This document shows positions 1 to 7,326 of a stretch of DNA of 17,463 bases, one piece after another. The DNA lies in contig JAEWBF010000070.1 of the NCBI GenBank assembly GCA_023391285.1, positions 1 through 17,463 on the forward strand, written 5' to 3'. The notes below the pieces were generated by a model, which searched no databases, was not told the origin of the DNA, and saw only the letters and a program-made list of their open reading frames with translations. The stretch is from Verrucomicrobiota bacterium. Its GTDB lineage: Bacteria > Verrucomicrobiota > Verrucomicrobiia > Opitutales > Opitutaceae. A program made the position numbers and the translations under genes. Every line of letters starts with the position of its first letter. Position 1 is the stretch's first letter.

Positions 1-57
1 CCCGCCGCCGCGCCCCCCCCCCCCCCCCCCGCCCCGCCCCCCCCGCCACACCTTTAG
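1..57 (+). CDS. Possible C-terminal tail of an upstream protein (partial)
   Basis: The first reading frame is open from the window edge to a TAG at 55-57. It encodes a short tail made almost only of proline and alanine, ending in His-Leu. The stop lies eight bases before the ATG at 66, which would suit an operon with the biotin ligase. The amino acid content is forced by the poly-C run, so this may be untranslated DNA. Sequence left of the window is needed to decide. Confidence 0.2.
   Translation, partial: PAAAPPPPPPAPPPPPHL
13..30. repeat. Poly-C homopolymer tract (18 C)
   Basis: An unbroken run of 18 C spans 13-30. A second run of eight C lies at 37-44, separated by short G-interrupted C blocks. 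It sits just upstream of the biotin ligase start. Runs this long are prone to replication slippage and also to sequencing error, so the exact length should not be trusted without raw reads. Confidence 0.95.
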
Positions 58-65
58 CCCAGCAA

Positions 66-890
66 ATGCCAACTCCTGCACAGTCATCCTTCTCCGGCGG
101 TGCTATGCTTCCTGCGCTCGCCATGACTCCCGTCGCCGCGCCCATCAACACGTCTTCATTTCACCATGAGGGTTGGACGCTCCACATCGCCCGCGAAATC
201 GGCTCCACCAACTCCGCTGCCGCCAAACTCCCCGCGTGGCACGCCGTTCGCGCCGATCTCCAGACCAACGGGCGCGGACGCACCGGTCGCTGCTGGATTT
301 CCGACGAGGGCGGTCTCTGGCTCTCCGCTGTAGTGCCTTGCCCAGGACAACGCGCGCGCTGGGCCATCCTTCCGCTCGCCGCCGGCTGGGCCATCATCGG
401 CGCGCTGCGCGATCTCGGCGCCGCCGACCTCCGCCTGCGCTGGCCGAACGACATCATGCACGGCCGCCGCAAACTCGCCGGTCTGCTCGTCGAACGTTAC
501 AACGCCGACACCGCCGTCATCGGGGTCGGACTCAACGTCTTCAACAATCCCTCCGCCAACGAACCCGCGCTCGAGGGAGTGACCACACGGCTCTCGGATC
601 TCATTCCCGGCGCTTACACCCTCGACGATATCGCACGTGTTGTTCTCCGCTCGATCGGTCGCACCCACGCGACGATCCGCGACGCGGGTTTCGGCCAGAT
701 CGCCGACGAGCTCAACCTCCACTGGGCCGAACCGCGCCTCGTTTCCCTCACGCTCACTCACCGCGCGGACACATTCACCGGCCTTTTCCACGGCATCGAT
801 TCCTCCGGCCGCCTCCGCCTCACCACCGAACGCTACGGCCGCTGCACCTACGACGCCTCCCAAGTTGCCCTTCTTCGCGAACTCGAATGA
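66..890 (+). CDS. birA: Biotin--[acetyl-CoA-carboxylase] ligase, catalytic domain only
   Basis: This cytoplasmic enzyme activates biotin to biotinoyl-AMP and attaches it to a lysine of a biotin carrier protein. The product has 274 residues. Visible family motifs are EIGSTNS (44-50), the biotinoyl-AMP loop GRGRTGRCW (69-77), RWPNDI (125-130), KLAGLLVE (136-143) and GVGLNV (153-158), followed by a small C-terminal beta domain. The N-terminal helix-turn-helix of the bifunctional E. coli BirA is absent, so it should be a ligase without the repressor role. The start is uncertain: ATG codons at 66, 105 and 123 are all in frame ahead of the domain and none has a clear Shine-Dalgarno sequence. The stop overlaps the next ATG (ATGA at 887-890). 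The neighbour is a biotin-dependent carboxyltransferase, which supports a shared pathway. Confidence 0.92.
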   Translation: MPTPAQSSFSGGAMLPALAMTPVAAPINTSSFHHEGWTLHIAREIGSTNSAAAKLPAWHAVRADLQTNGRGRTGRCWISDEGGLWLSAVVPCPGQRARWAILPLAAGWAIIGALRDLGAADLRLRWPNDIMHGRRKLAGLLVERYNADTAVIGVGLNVFNNPSANEPALEGVTTRLSDLIPGAYTLDDIARVVLRSIGRTHATIRDAGFGQIADELNLHWAEPRLVSLTLTHRADTFTGLFHGIDSSGRLRLTTERYGRCTYDASQVALLRELE

Positions 891-2374
891 AACCCGTCAT
901 CTTCAACAACACCGTCCTTCGCGACGGACATCAGTCGCTCGCCGCCACCCGCATGACGACGGCGCAGATGCTGCCCGCCGCGCCGATTCTCGACGAGCTA
1001 GGTTTCGGCGGTCTCGAAACGTGGGGCGGCGCCACGATCGACTCGTGTCTCCGCTACCTGAACGAGAATCCTTTCGACCGTCTCCGCGCGCTCAAGAAGG
1101 TCGCGCCAAAAACCCCGCAGCTCATGCTGCTCCGCGGACAAAACATCGTCCAATACACCTCGTTCCCCGATGACGTCGTCGAAGCCTTCGTCAAAGCCGA
1201 CGCCGCGGCCGGCCAGGACATCTTCCGTATTTTCGACGCTCTTAACGATACGCGTAATCTCGCGACCGCCATCAAAGCCGTTCGCGCCGCCGGCAAACAC
1301 GCGCGCGGAGAAATCTGTTACACCACGAGTCCGGTCCACACCATCGAGGCATTCGTCGAAATGGGCATCCAGCTCGAGAAAATGGGCTGCCACTCGATCG
1401 GCATCAAAGACATGTCGGGCGTCATCGCCCCGCGCATCGCGTTCAACCTCGTCACCGAACTGAAGCGCCGCGTCGGACTTCCGCTCACGCTGCACACCCA
1501 CGACACCGCCGGTCTCGGCGCCGCCGCCTATCTGGCAGCGATCGATGCGGGAATCGACGCCGTCGAAACTTCCATCGCCCCGTTCGCCAACGGCACTTCG
1601 CAGCCCGACACGGTGCGCATGCTCGCACTCCTCGAAGGTCATCCTCGTTGCCCGCAATTCGACACCGCCAAACTCCAGAAGCTTCGCGAGTATTTCACCG
1701 GCGTTTACGCCGACCTCGGCAAGTTCACCTCTCCCGCCAACGAGCGCGTCGATTCCGACACCCTCACCTATCAGGTTCCCGGCGGCATGCTCTCCAACTT
1801 CCGCAATCAGCTCAAAGAGCAGAACATGTCCGACAAGTTCGAGCAGGTCATGGCCGAAATCCCCTACGTTCGCGCGTCCCTCGGCTGGATCCCGCTCGTC
1901 ACGCCCACGTCGCAAATCGTCGGCACCCAGGCCATGCTCAACGTGAAGTTCGGCCGCTGGGTCAACTTCTCGCAGCCCGCGATCGACATCGCACTCGGCA
2001 AATATGGCAAAACTCCCGGACCGATCGATCCGAGCCTCCGCGAACTCGCGATGAAGAAATCCGGCCAGAAGCCCATGGAGCACCGGCCCGCCGACGCCCT
2101 CGCGCCGCAAATGGAAAAACTCCGCGCCGATCTCGCCGCCGCCAATCTCCCCACCAACGACGAAGCATGCGTCCTTCACGCCATGTTCCCGCGCGAATTC
2201 GCCGCCCTGCACAAAAAGCCGGCCGCTGCTCCGACTGCATCAGCTGTCGCCCCGTCGCCCGCACCAGTCGTCGCCGCCGCGTCCGCACCTTCGCGCCCGC
2301 TCAACGGAACTGCGCGCTACGCCCTCACCATCCAAGGCCGCCGCACCGAAGTCACCGTCGCCGAAATCGATTAA
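887..2374 (+). CDS. Biotin-dependent carboxyltransferase subunit (5S / OadA / PycB type) without biotinyl domain
   Basis: The 495-residue product is the carboxyltransferase part of a biotin enzyme. It moves CO2 between carboxybiotin and a keto acid such as pyruvate/oxaloacetate, using a TIM barrel with a divalent metal. Seen: RDGHQS (12-17, metal ligand D13), GGATIDSC (48-54), GIKDMSG (172-178, K174 expected to be carboxylated), LHTHDTAG (202-209, metal ligands H203 and H205), then the conserved PGGMLSN and TPTSQIVGTQA segments. Residues 445-475 form an Ala/Pro linker. The chain ends with a short strand pair (YALTIQG to VAEID) and has no MKM biotin lysine. Classic OadA is near 590 residues; the 5S subunit of propionibacterial transcarboxylase is close to 500 and also lacks biotin. 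The start is fixed by the ATGA overlap with birA. Whether it acts in pyruvate carboxylase, oxaloacetate decarboxylase or transcarboxylase cannot be decided here: no carrier, biotin carboxylase or OadB is present. Confidence 0.9.
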   Translation: MKPVIFNNTVLRDGHQSLAATRMTTAQMLPAAPILDELGFGGLETWGGATIDSCLRYLNENPFDRLRALKKVAPKTPQLMLLRGQNIVQYTSFPDDVVEAFVKADAAAGQDIFRIFDALNDTRNLATAIKAVRAAGKHARGEICYTTSPVHTIEAFVEMGIQLEKMGCHSIGIKDMSGVIAPRIAFNLVTELKRRVGLPLTLHTHDTAGLGAAAYLAAIDAGIDAVETSIAPFANGTSQPDTVRMLALLEGHPRCPQFDTAKLQKLREYFTGVYADLGKFTSPANERVDSDTLTYQVPGGMLSNFRNQLKEQNMSDKFEQVMAEIPYVRASLGWIPLVTPTSQIVGTQAMLNVKFGRWVNFSQPAIDIALGKYGKTPGPIDPSLRELAMKKSGQKPMEHRPADALAPQMEKLRADLAAANLPTNDEACVLHAMFPREFAALHKKPAAAPTASAVAPSPAPVVAAASAPSRPLNGTARYALTIQGRRTEVTVAEID

Positions 2375-2388
2375 CCCGCTAGGGCGGG
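2375..2388. repeat. GC-rich hairpin directly after the carboxyltransferase stop
   Basis: CCCGC (2375-2379) pairs with GCGGG (2384-2388) around a TAGG loop, starting on the base after the TAA stop. There is no T tract, so it is not a classic intrinsic terminator. Similar palindromes follow other stops in this window. Confidence 0.5.
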
Positions 2389-2391
2389 CCC

Positions 2392-2421
2392 GTAGTCCGT
2401 CGTCCCGTTGTCCGTGGTCCA
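2392..2421. repeat. Degenerate GTCCGT-type short repeat
   Basis: Between the two convergent genes the sequence reads as near copies of GTAGTCCGT, CGTCCCGTT and GTCCGTGGTCC. No gene is visible here. It looks like a dispersed extragenic repeat seen once in this window; genome-wide copies cannot be checked here. Confidence 0.45.
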
Positions 2422-2430
2422 GCGATCCGT

Positions 2431-2444
2431 GCGGCGTAAGCCGC
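2431..2444. repeat. Hairpin with GTAA (GNRA-type) loop between convergent genes
   Basis: GCGGC (2431-2435) and GCCGC (2440-2444) form a perfect five-pair stem closed by GTAA, a GNRA tetraloop in RNA. It lies between the carboxyltransferase and the DUF2062 gene and could protect or end transcripts from either side. No T run is present. Confidence 0.45.
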
Positions 2445-2477
2445 GAGCTCGCTCGCGCTCGTGCGCGTCCGCGCGGC

Positions 2478-3008
2478 CTACAATCCGCCCCCCGGCGGAA
2501 TCACATCCGGATCTTTCGGCTTCCGCCATTTCCGCTGGATCACCGCATACCCGATCGCGCCTCCGAGCGCCCCCAGCACCACCGCGCCGAGATAAAGCGA
2601 AACCGCTGCATCTCCGCGCAACAACTCCCGCGGTGCCGCCGAAAACGTGTGCCACACCGTCTGAATAGGACGTCCGCGCACGATCTCTCCGACCGCATAA
2701 CACGCCGGCAAATGCACCGGCGCCGTCAACGGCGTCGAAAGAAACTGCAGTGCAATGCAGAACAGGATGTTACCCCGCACGAACAACGCCGCCACGCACG
2801 CGAACACCGTTTGAAACGGCAGCAGCGGCACCATCGTGATCGGAAATCCCACCAGCCACGCCCGCGCCAACGACTCATGCGTCGGCCGCCACAACGATTT
2901 GTCGAGCAGTCGATCTCCCAAGGCCGAATGCAGCCAGCCACCCCGCAGGTGGCGGCGCGAAACTCGGCGGCGATGCAGCCACCGCAGGACCCATAGAGGC
3001 ATGCGCAT
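2478..3008 (-). CDS. DUF2062 domain membrane protein
   Basis: The product has 176 residues. Residues about 48-112 match the DUF2062 pattern: a small Gly/Pro-rich hydrophobic region with FPITMVPLLPFQT (55-67), an RGN (78-80) and STPLTAPVHLPACY (91-104). A clear membrane helix follows at about 136-156, then a basic, proline-rich tail. The N terminus is strongly basic and Arg-rich. The molecular function of DUF2062 proteins is not established; some occur beside or fused to glycosyltransferases, but no such partner is here. ATG codons at 3008 and 3002 are both usable and there is no good Shine-Dalgarno sequence to choose between them. It converges on the carboxyltransferase and stands alone on its strand. 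Confidence 0.8.
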   Translation of the reverse strand: MRMPLWVLRWLHRRRVSRRHLRGGWLHSALGDRLLDKSLWRPTHESLARAWLVGFPITMVPLLPFQTVFACVAALFVRGNILFCIALQFLSTPLTAPVHLPACYAVGEIVRGRPIQTVWHTFSAAPRELLRGDAAVSLYLGAVVLGALGGAIGYAVIQRKWRKPKDPDVIPPGGGL

Positions 3009-3245
3009 CGTGAGAAAACGTCGACACTGAACGTGACCGCCTTCGCTTGGGAATCAAAATCCGACCATCTCCTTTGCTGATGGAGGCGCGGTGCCCTCAC
3101 CGCGCAATGAACCAGCGAATCCCTTTTCCCTTCTTCGCGTTCATCTCCTCCGCCCACCCGCGCGCCCCCGCAAAAAAACCTGCTGACGCTTCCGCAACTT
3201 GCGTCCTCTCTCAAACGACCTCACACCACACTGTTTCCCTACCCC
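3009..3245. other. Intergenic region between divergent genes (237 bp)
   Basis: This gap separates the divergent DUF2062 and GntP genes and should hold both promoters. I could not pick out a convincing -35/-10 pair. The only clear structure is the hairpin at 3086-3105. A pyrimidine-rich stretch (about 3120-3170) carries CTTCTTCGCG, loosely like the degenerate repeats elsewhere in the window. Confidence 0.5.
3086..3105. repeat. Perfect 8-bp-stem palindrome
   Basis: GCGCGGTG (3086-3093) is perfectly complementary to CACCGCGC (3098-3105) with a CCCT loop. It lies midway in the divergent intergenic region, so it could be a transcription factor operator, a 5' leader hairpin or a mobile extragenic palindrome. 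The flanking TGATGGAG gives it the look of a repeat-family member. Confidence 0.6.
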
Positions 3246-4748
3246 ATGATGTTCCCCCTCGCGGCCGCTGCGGCCACATCCACTGATCACTGGCCCTTCG
3301 CCGTCCTCGCCATCTCCGTTGTCTTCATCATCGTCGCCATCACGCGCCTGCGCCTGCATGCGTTCGTCGCGCTGACGCTCGCCGCCTTCCTCGCGGGTTT
3401 TCTCACGAAGGAATTCGCTCCTTCCGCCATCGCGCGACTTCCCGCCGCTCTTCAAGCCGACGCGCGCGCCAACTCCTGGGTCACCGCCGTCGAGCTCACG
3501 TCGATCGAGTTCGGCGCCGCCGCCGGCTCGATCGCGATCTCCATCGGCCTGGCCTCGATCATCGGCCTTTGCCTCATGGAGAGCGGCGCCGCCGACAAAG
3601 TCGTCCGCCGCTTCCTCGCCGCCTTCGGCGAAAAACGCGCGCCTCTCGCACTCCTCGCCGCCACCTACATCCTGTCGATCCCCATCTTCTTCGACACGAT
3701 GTTCATGTTGATGATTCCTCTCGCACGGGCCCTCTGCCTGCGCACCGGGAAGAATTATCTGCTCTACGTGATGTGCATCTGCGCCGCCGCCGTGCTCACG
3801 CACAGCCTCACGGTGCCGCATCCAGGCCCGCTCGCCATGGTCGACAACCTCCGCGTCGATCCCGGCACCTCGCTCTTCTGGGGCATCGCCGCCGGCATCC
3901 TGCCTCTGATCATCGGCTACTACGTCGTGAAGTGGATCGACTCCCGCCACTCGGTTCCTCTCCGCGAAACCGCCGGAGCGTCATTGACCGAACTCGAAGA
4001 AATCTCGCGCCGCCCGGAATCCTCGCTGCCGTCCTTCGCGCTTTCAATCGCTCCCGTTCTCCTCCCGATTTTCCTGATCGGTGCCGCTTCGTTCCTGAAA
4101 GTGCTCGCTGGCTATCCCGGCGCGATCAACGCCCTCGGCGGCCCCGACAGCTTCGCGGCCATCAATCGCATCGTCGTGCTCGTGGGCAACAAAAACGTCG
4201 CTCTCATCATCGGCACCGTCATCGCGATGTGGGTCGTCGCTCGTCAGCGAAAGCTCGGCTTCGCCGCCCTCGGCAAGCTCCTCGAAGGGCCGCTCGGCAC
4301 CGCCGCCACGATCATCCTCATCACCGCCGCCGGCGGCTCCTTTGGCGCCATGCTGCGACACGCCGGTGTCGGCGACGCCGTCAAGAACGTCGCCGCTCAA
4401 TACAGCCTCAACCTCGTCCTTCTCGCTTGGACCACCGCGTTCGTCGTTCGCATCGCGCAAGGTTCGGCGACCGTCGCGATGATCACCGCATCCGCCATCC
4501 TCTGGCCGATGATCGATCCCGCCGCCAACGCCGTGCTGCCGTTTCACACCATGTATGTTTTTCTCGCCGTCGGCTTCGGCGCCTTCGGCTGCTCGTGGAT
4601 GAACGACAGCGGGTTCTGGGTGGTCAGCAAACTCGGCGCACTCACGGAAAAAGAAACGCTCCGCAGCTGGACCGTCCTCTCGACCGTCCTTTCCGTTGCA
4701 GGCCTGATCCTGACGTTCCTCGCCTCCAAGCTGCTGCCGTTGGTCTAG
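3246..4748 (+). CDS. GntP family (gluconate/organic acid:H+ symporter) permease
   Basis: The 500-residue product is an integral membrane protein with many hydrophobic segments, as expected for GntP-family importers of gluconate and related sugar acids or hydroxy acids. Family hallmarks are visible: SIPIFFDT (144-151), the conserved HSLTVPHPGPLA (186-197), QGSATVAMITASA in the second half, and CSWMNDSGFW near residue 450. The length is somewhat above the usual 440-450, mainly because of a hydrophilic loop near 215-255. ATG codons at 3246 and 3249 are both possible. No gluconate kinase, dehydratase or regulator is adjacent, so the substrate is unknown. Its stop is 33 bases from that of the convergent mgtC-like gene, with no terminator visible in the gap. 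Confidence 0.9.
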   Translation: MMFPLAAAAATSTDHWPFAVLAISVVFIIVAITRLRLHAFVALTLAAFLAGFLTKEFAPSAIARLPAALQADARANSWVTAVELTSIEFGAAAGSIAISIGLASIIGLCLMESGAADKVVRRFLAAFGEKRAPLALLAATYILSIPIFFDTMFMLMIPLARALCLRTGKNYLLYVMCICAAAVLTHSLTVPHPGPLAMVDNLRVDPGTSLFWGIAAGILPLIIGYYVVKWIDSRHSVPLRETAGASLTELEEISRRPESSLPSFALSIAPVLLPIFLIGAASFLKVLAGYPGAINALGGPDSFAAINRIVVLVGNKNVALIIGTVIAMWVVARQRKLGFAALGKLLEGPLGTAATIILITAAGGSFGAMLRHAGVGDAVKNVAAQYSLNLVLLAWTTAFVVRIAQGSATVAMITASAILWPMIDPAANAVLPFHTMYVFLAVGFGAFGCSWMNDSGFWVVSKLGALTEKETLRSWTVLSTVLSVAGLILTFLASKLLPLV

Positions 4749-4781
4749 CAGGAATCCGTCTGCCCGCGCCCGACGCGTTCC

Positions 4782-5315
4782 TCACCTCACACCGGTCGAC
4801 CCTTTCCCAATCGGCGCAGGCAACTCCGCCTGCGACACTCCGTCCGCGTCCCGGCCCCGCTTCGTCTCCCGGCGCGCCTGCGCGCGCCGTTCCAGCCAAA
4901 TCAGCGAGTGGAGCACCAAAAACAGCAACACCGTCGCTCCCACTGCGAGCCGGTAACGCCCGAGCCCCACGCACATGCCCACCGCGGACGTCGTCCATAA
5001 CGATGCCGCCGTCGTCAGGCCTTCCACCGTCCGTCCGTGCCGTGTGAAGAGAATTGTTCCCGCCCCCAAAAAACTCACGCCCGCCACCACCGCCTCGAGC
5101 ACGCGCGTCGGATCGAACCGCTGCAATTCGCCATACGACTGAAACTCGATCACCAGCAGTTCCCCGATCCCGACGAACAGCGCCGCCCCCGCGCCCACCA
5201 GCATGTGCGTCCGCAGCCCAGCCGGCTTCCCCGCCGCCTCCCGCTCCCACCCCAGCACCCCACTCAACCCCAGCGCGACCGCCAGCCGAATCAAAATCTC
5301 CCATTCGACGTGCAT
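4782..5315 (-). CDS. MgtC/SapB family membrane protein
   Basis: The 177-residue product matches the MgtC/SapB N-terminal membrane domain. Seen: LGLSGVLGWERE then KPAGLRTHMLVGAGAALF (30-47), the signature VAGVSFLGAGTIL (77-89) and VEGLTTAASLW (97-107), and four to five hydrophobic segments. The C terminus is a basic, hydrophilic tail of about 35 residues with no ACT-like domain. Relatives are linked to growth at low magnesium and to acid or host stress, but many environmental members have no known role. I start it at the ATG ending at 5315, because the open frame to its left runs far into the antisense of the GH15 gene without any family similarity. It is divergent from GH15 with 120 bases between, and converges on gntP. 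Confidence 0.88.
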   Translation of the reverse strand: MHVEWEILIRLAVALGLSGVLGWEREAAGKPAGLRTHMLVGAGAALFVGIGELLVIEFQSYGELQRFDPTRVLEAVVAGVSFLGAGTILFTRHGRTVEGLTTAASLWTTSAVGMCVGLGRYRLAVGATVLLFLVLHSLIWLERRAQARRETKRGRDADGVSQAELPAPIGKGSTGVR

Positions 5316-5418
5316 CTCTCGTTGGATCCGCACCGCGTTGCACAGTTCCGCCCTCCCCGCCCGGAGCCCGCCCCCGCAACGACCATCGCCAATCCCCCGA
5401 GAAACAATTCCCGCTTCC

Positions 5419-5441
5419 GTGCATCCATCTTTCGGATGCAT
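5419..5441 (+). promoter_or_regulatory. Inverted repeat enclosing the GH15 start codon
   Basis: TGCATCC (5420-5426) is perfectly complementary to GGATGCA (5434-5440), with ATCTTTC as loop; an outer G-T pair (5419/5441) extends it. The ATG at 5436-5438 is within the right arm. In mRNA this hairpin would hide the start codon; in DNA it could also be an operator. The role is inferred. Confidence 0.4.
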
Positions 5442-7253
5442 CTCGAAGACTACGGCCTGATCGGCGACCTCAACACCGCCGCACTCGTTTCCCGCGACGG
5501 CTCGATCGACTGGCTTTGTCTTCCCCGCTTCGACTCCGCCGCCTGCTTCGCCGCGCTTCTCGGCACCCCGGCCAACGGCCGCTGGCTCCTCGCGCCCGCC
5601 GAACCCATCCGCCGCTCCACCCAACACTATCGCGAAAACACCCTGATTCTCGAAACGGAGTTCGAAACCGACTCCGGCGTCGTCCGGCTTACCGACTTCA
5701 TGCCGCCCGCCGACGATCGCCACGATATCGTCCGACTCATCGAGTGTGTTCGCGGCCGCGTCTCTCTCCGCATGGAACTGATCGTCCGCTTCGACTACGG
5801 CGAATCCGTGCCCTGGGTTCGCCGCCACAACGGCGCCACTCACTACATCGTCGGGCCCAATGCCCTTCTTCTTCACACCGATGCCGCCGTCGAGGGTCGC
5901 GACCTCGCCACGTGCGCCAACTTCGAACTCTCCGCGGGCGAGCGCCGTGAGTTCGTCCTCGCCTGGTTTCCCTCCCACGAAGACGCCCCCGCCCGCATCG
6001 ACTCGCGTGCTGCGTTTACGAATACAGAACGCTTCTGGCGCGAATGGTCCGACCGTTGCACCTACCACGGCGAATGGCGCGACGCCGTCCTCCGTTCGCT
6101 GATCACCCTCAAAGCGCTCACCTACCTTCCCACCGGAGGCATTGTCGCCGCCCCGACCACTTCGCTGCCCGAACACATCGGCGGCGTGCGCAACTGGGAT
6201 TACCGCTTCTGCTGGCTCCGCGACGCCACGTTCACGTTGTTCTCCCTCATGGAAGCGGGCTACCGCGACGAAGCGTCCGCGTTCAGCGACTGGCTCCAAC
6301 GCGCCGTCGCCGGCGACCCCGGCCAACTCCAAATGCTCTACGGCGTCGCCGGAGAACGCTCCCTCCCCGAACTCGAGCTCTCGCACCTCGACGGCTACGA
6401 AAACTCCCGCCCCGTCCGCATCGGCAACGCCGCCGCCCGCCAATTCCAACTCGATGTCTACGGCGAAATCGTCGACGCCACGCATTTCAAACGTCACCTC
6501 GGCCTCGCCACCTCCGACGATGCCTGGCACGTTCAACGCCACCTCATCAACTTCGTCGCGCAACACTGGCAGGATCCCGACGAAGGCATCTGGGAAGTCC
6601 GCGGCCCCCGCCGCCACTTCACCCACTCGAAGGTCATGGCCTGGGTCGCCCTCGATCGCGGCATCAAGTCGCTCGAACAATTTCAACTCGACGGCGAACT
6701 CGAACGCTGGCGCGACGCCCGTGAAGCCGTTCATCACGAGGTCTGCACCTGCGGCTACGATCCATCACGCGGCTGCTTCACCCAGTTCTACGGCTCCCAT
6801 CAACTCGACTCGAGCCTCCTCATGCTCCCGCTGGTCGGCTTTCTCCCGATTAACGACGAACGCATCGTGCGCACCATCGAAGCGATCCAGCGCGAGCTCA
6901 CCACCGACGGCCTCGTGCAACGCTACGACACCAGCGAGGAGTCCAGTGTCGATGGTCTCCCGCCCGGCGAAGGCGCGTTCCTTCCGTGCTCCTTTTGGCT
7001 CGTCGATTGTCTCGCGCTGCTCGGTCGCCGCGACGAAGCCCTCGCCCTCTTCGAACGCCTGCTTTCGCTCCGCTCCCCGCTCGGTCTTCTCTCTGAAGAA
7101 TACGACACCAACCTCCGCCGTCTCACCGGCAATTTCCCCCAAGCCTTTTCTCACCTCGCCCTCGTCAACTCCGCCCAAAATCTCTTCGCCGCCAGCCACC
7201 CCGCCGAAGAACGCGGTTCCCAACCCCGCTACCGCCGACTCCACCACCGGTAA
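5436..7253 (+). CDS. Glycoside hydrolase family 15 protein (glucoamylase/trehalase-like)
   Basis: The 605-residue product has the two-part layout of prokaryotic GH15 enzymes, which invert alpha-glucosidic bonds in starch fragments or trehalose. The N-terminal part (1-200, opening with DYGLIGDLNTAALVSRDGSIDW) is a beta-sandwich. The C-terminal (alpha/alpha)6 barrel carries GGVRNWDYRFCWLRDA (249-264), HLDGYENSRPVRIGN (317-331), GIWEVRG (384-390, E387 the likely general acid), RRHFTHSKVMAW (392-403) and LLSEEYD (551-557, containing the likely general base) followed by GNFPQAFSH (565-573). There is no signal peptide, so it should be cytoplasmic, fitting trehalose or maltodextrin turnover; the substrate cannot be fixed from sequence. 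The start at MHLEDYG agrees with the family N terminus. It is divergent from the mgtC-like gene. Confidence 0.93.
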   Translation: MHLEDYGLIGDLNTAALVSRDGSIDWLCLPRFDSAACFAALLGTPANGRWLLAPAEPIRRSTQHYRENTLILETEFETDSGVVRLTDFMPPADDRHDIVRLIECVRGRVSLRMELIVRFDYGESVPWVRRHNGATHYIVGPNALLLHTDAAVEGRDLATCANFELSAGERREFVLAWFPSHEDAPARIDSRAAFTNTERFWREWSDRCTYHGEWRDAVLRSLITLKALTYLPTGGIVAAPTTSLPEHIGGVRNWDYRFCWLRDATFTLFSLMEAGYRDEASAFSDWLQRAVAGDPGQLQMLYGVAGERSLPELELSHLDGYENSRPVRIGNAAARQFQLDVYGEIVDATHFKRHLGLATSDDAWHVQRHLINFVAQHWQDPDEGIWEVRGPRRHFTHSKVMAWVALDRGIKSLEQFQLDGELERWRDAREAVHHEVCTCGYDPSRGCFTQFYGSHQLDSSLLMLPLVGFLPINDERIVRTIEAIQRELTTDGLVQRYDTSEESSVDGLPPGEGAFLPCSFWLVDCLALLGRRDEALALFERLLSLRSPLGLLSEEYDTNLRRLTGNFPQAFSHLALVNSAQNLFAASHPAEERGSQPRYRRLHHR

Positions 7254-7270
7254 GGCGAGGCGTCCCCGCC
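7254..7270. repeat. Imperfect hairpin directly after the GH15 stop
   Basis: GGCGAGG (7254-7260) pairs with CCCCGCC (7264-7270) across a CGT loop with one A-C mismatch. It starts on the base after the stop codon, like the elements at 2375 and 14777. There is no T tract. Confidence 0.45.
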
Positions 7271-7284
7271 GTCAGCGTCCGGAA

Positions 7285-7318
7285 CTTAGCGCAACTTCGC
7301 GTCCTTCGCGGTTTCCCA
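7285..7318. repeat. Degenerate CGCGAAGG-type tandem repeat
   Basis: Read on the minus strand this holds successive near copies of CGCGAAGGA and CGCGAAGTTG, ending in GCGC. The same kind of sequence occurs at 16811-16845. Misread as coding it gives AKDAK-like peptides. It lies between convergent genes and seems to be a non-coding dispersed repeat. Confidence 0.5.
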
Positions 7319-7326
7319 ACTCCTCT

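Noticed and set aside
173..886. Open frame extending the carboxyltransferase upstream by 238 residues
   Set aside because: The added part is Arg/His/Pro-rich, lies wholly inside birA in another frame, and the family N terminus begins at the ATG at 887.
998..2212. 404-residue minus-strand frame antisense to the carboxyltransferase
   Set aside because: It has a Gly/Glu/Val-rich shadow composition and no domain motif; it arises from codon bias of the plus-strand gene.
2371..2390. Carboxyltransferase truncated by a recent nonsense or frameshift mutation
   Set aside because: The codons after the TAA do not continue into a biotinyl domain in any frame, and the ending matches the 5S-type architecture.
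3569..5047. 492-residue plus frame overlapping gntP
   Set aside because: It is Arg/His-rich shadow of gntP in another frame; gntP itself has clear family motifs.
5316..6737. Long N-terminal extension of the MgtC-like protein
   Set aside because: The extension is antisense to GH15 and shows no family similarity; MgtC proteins begin close to the ATG at 5315.
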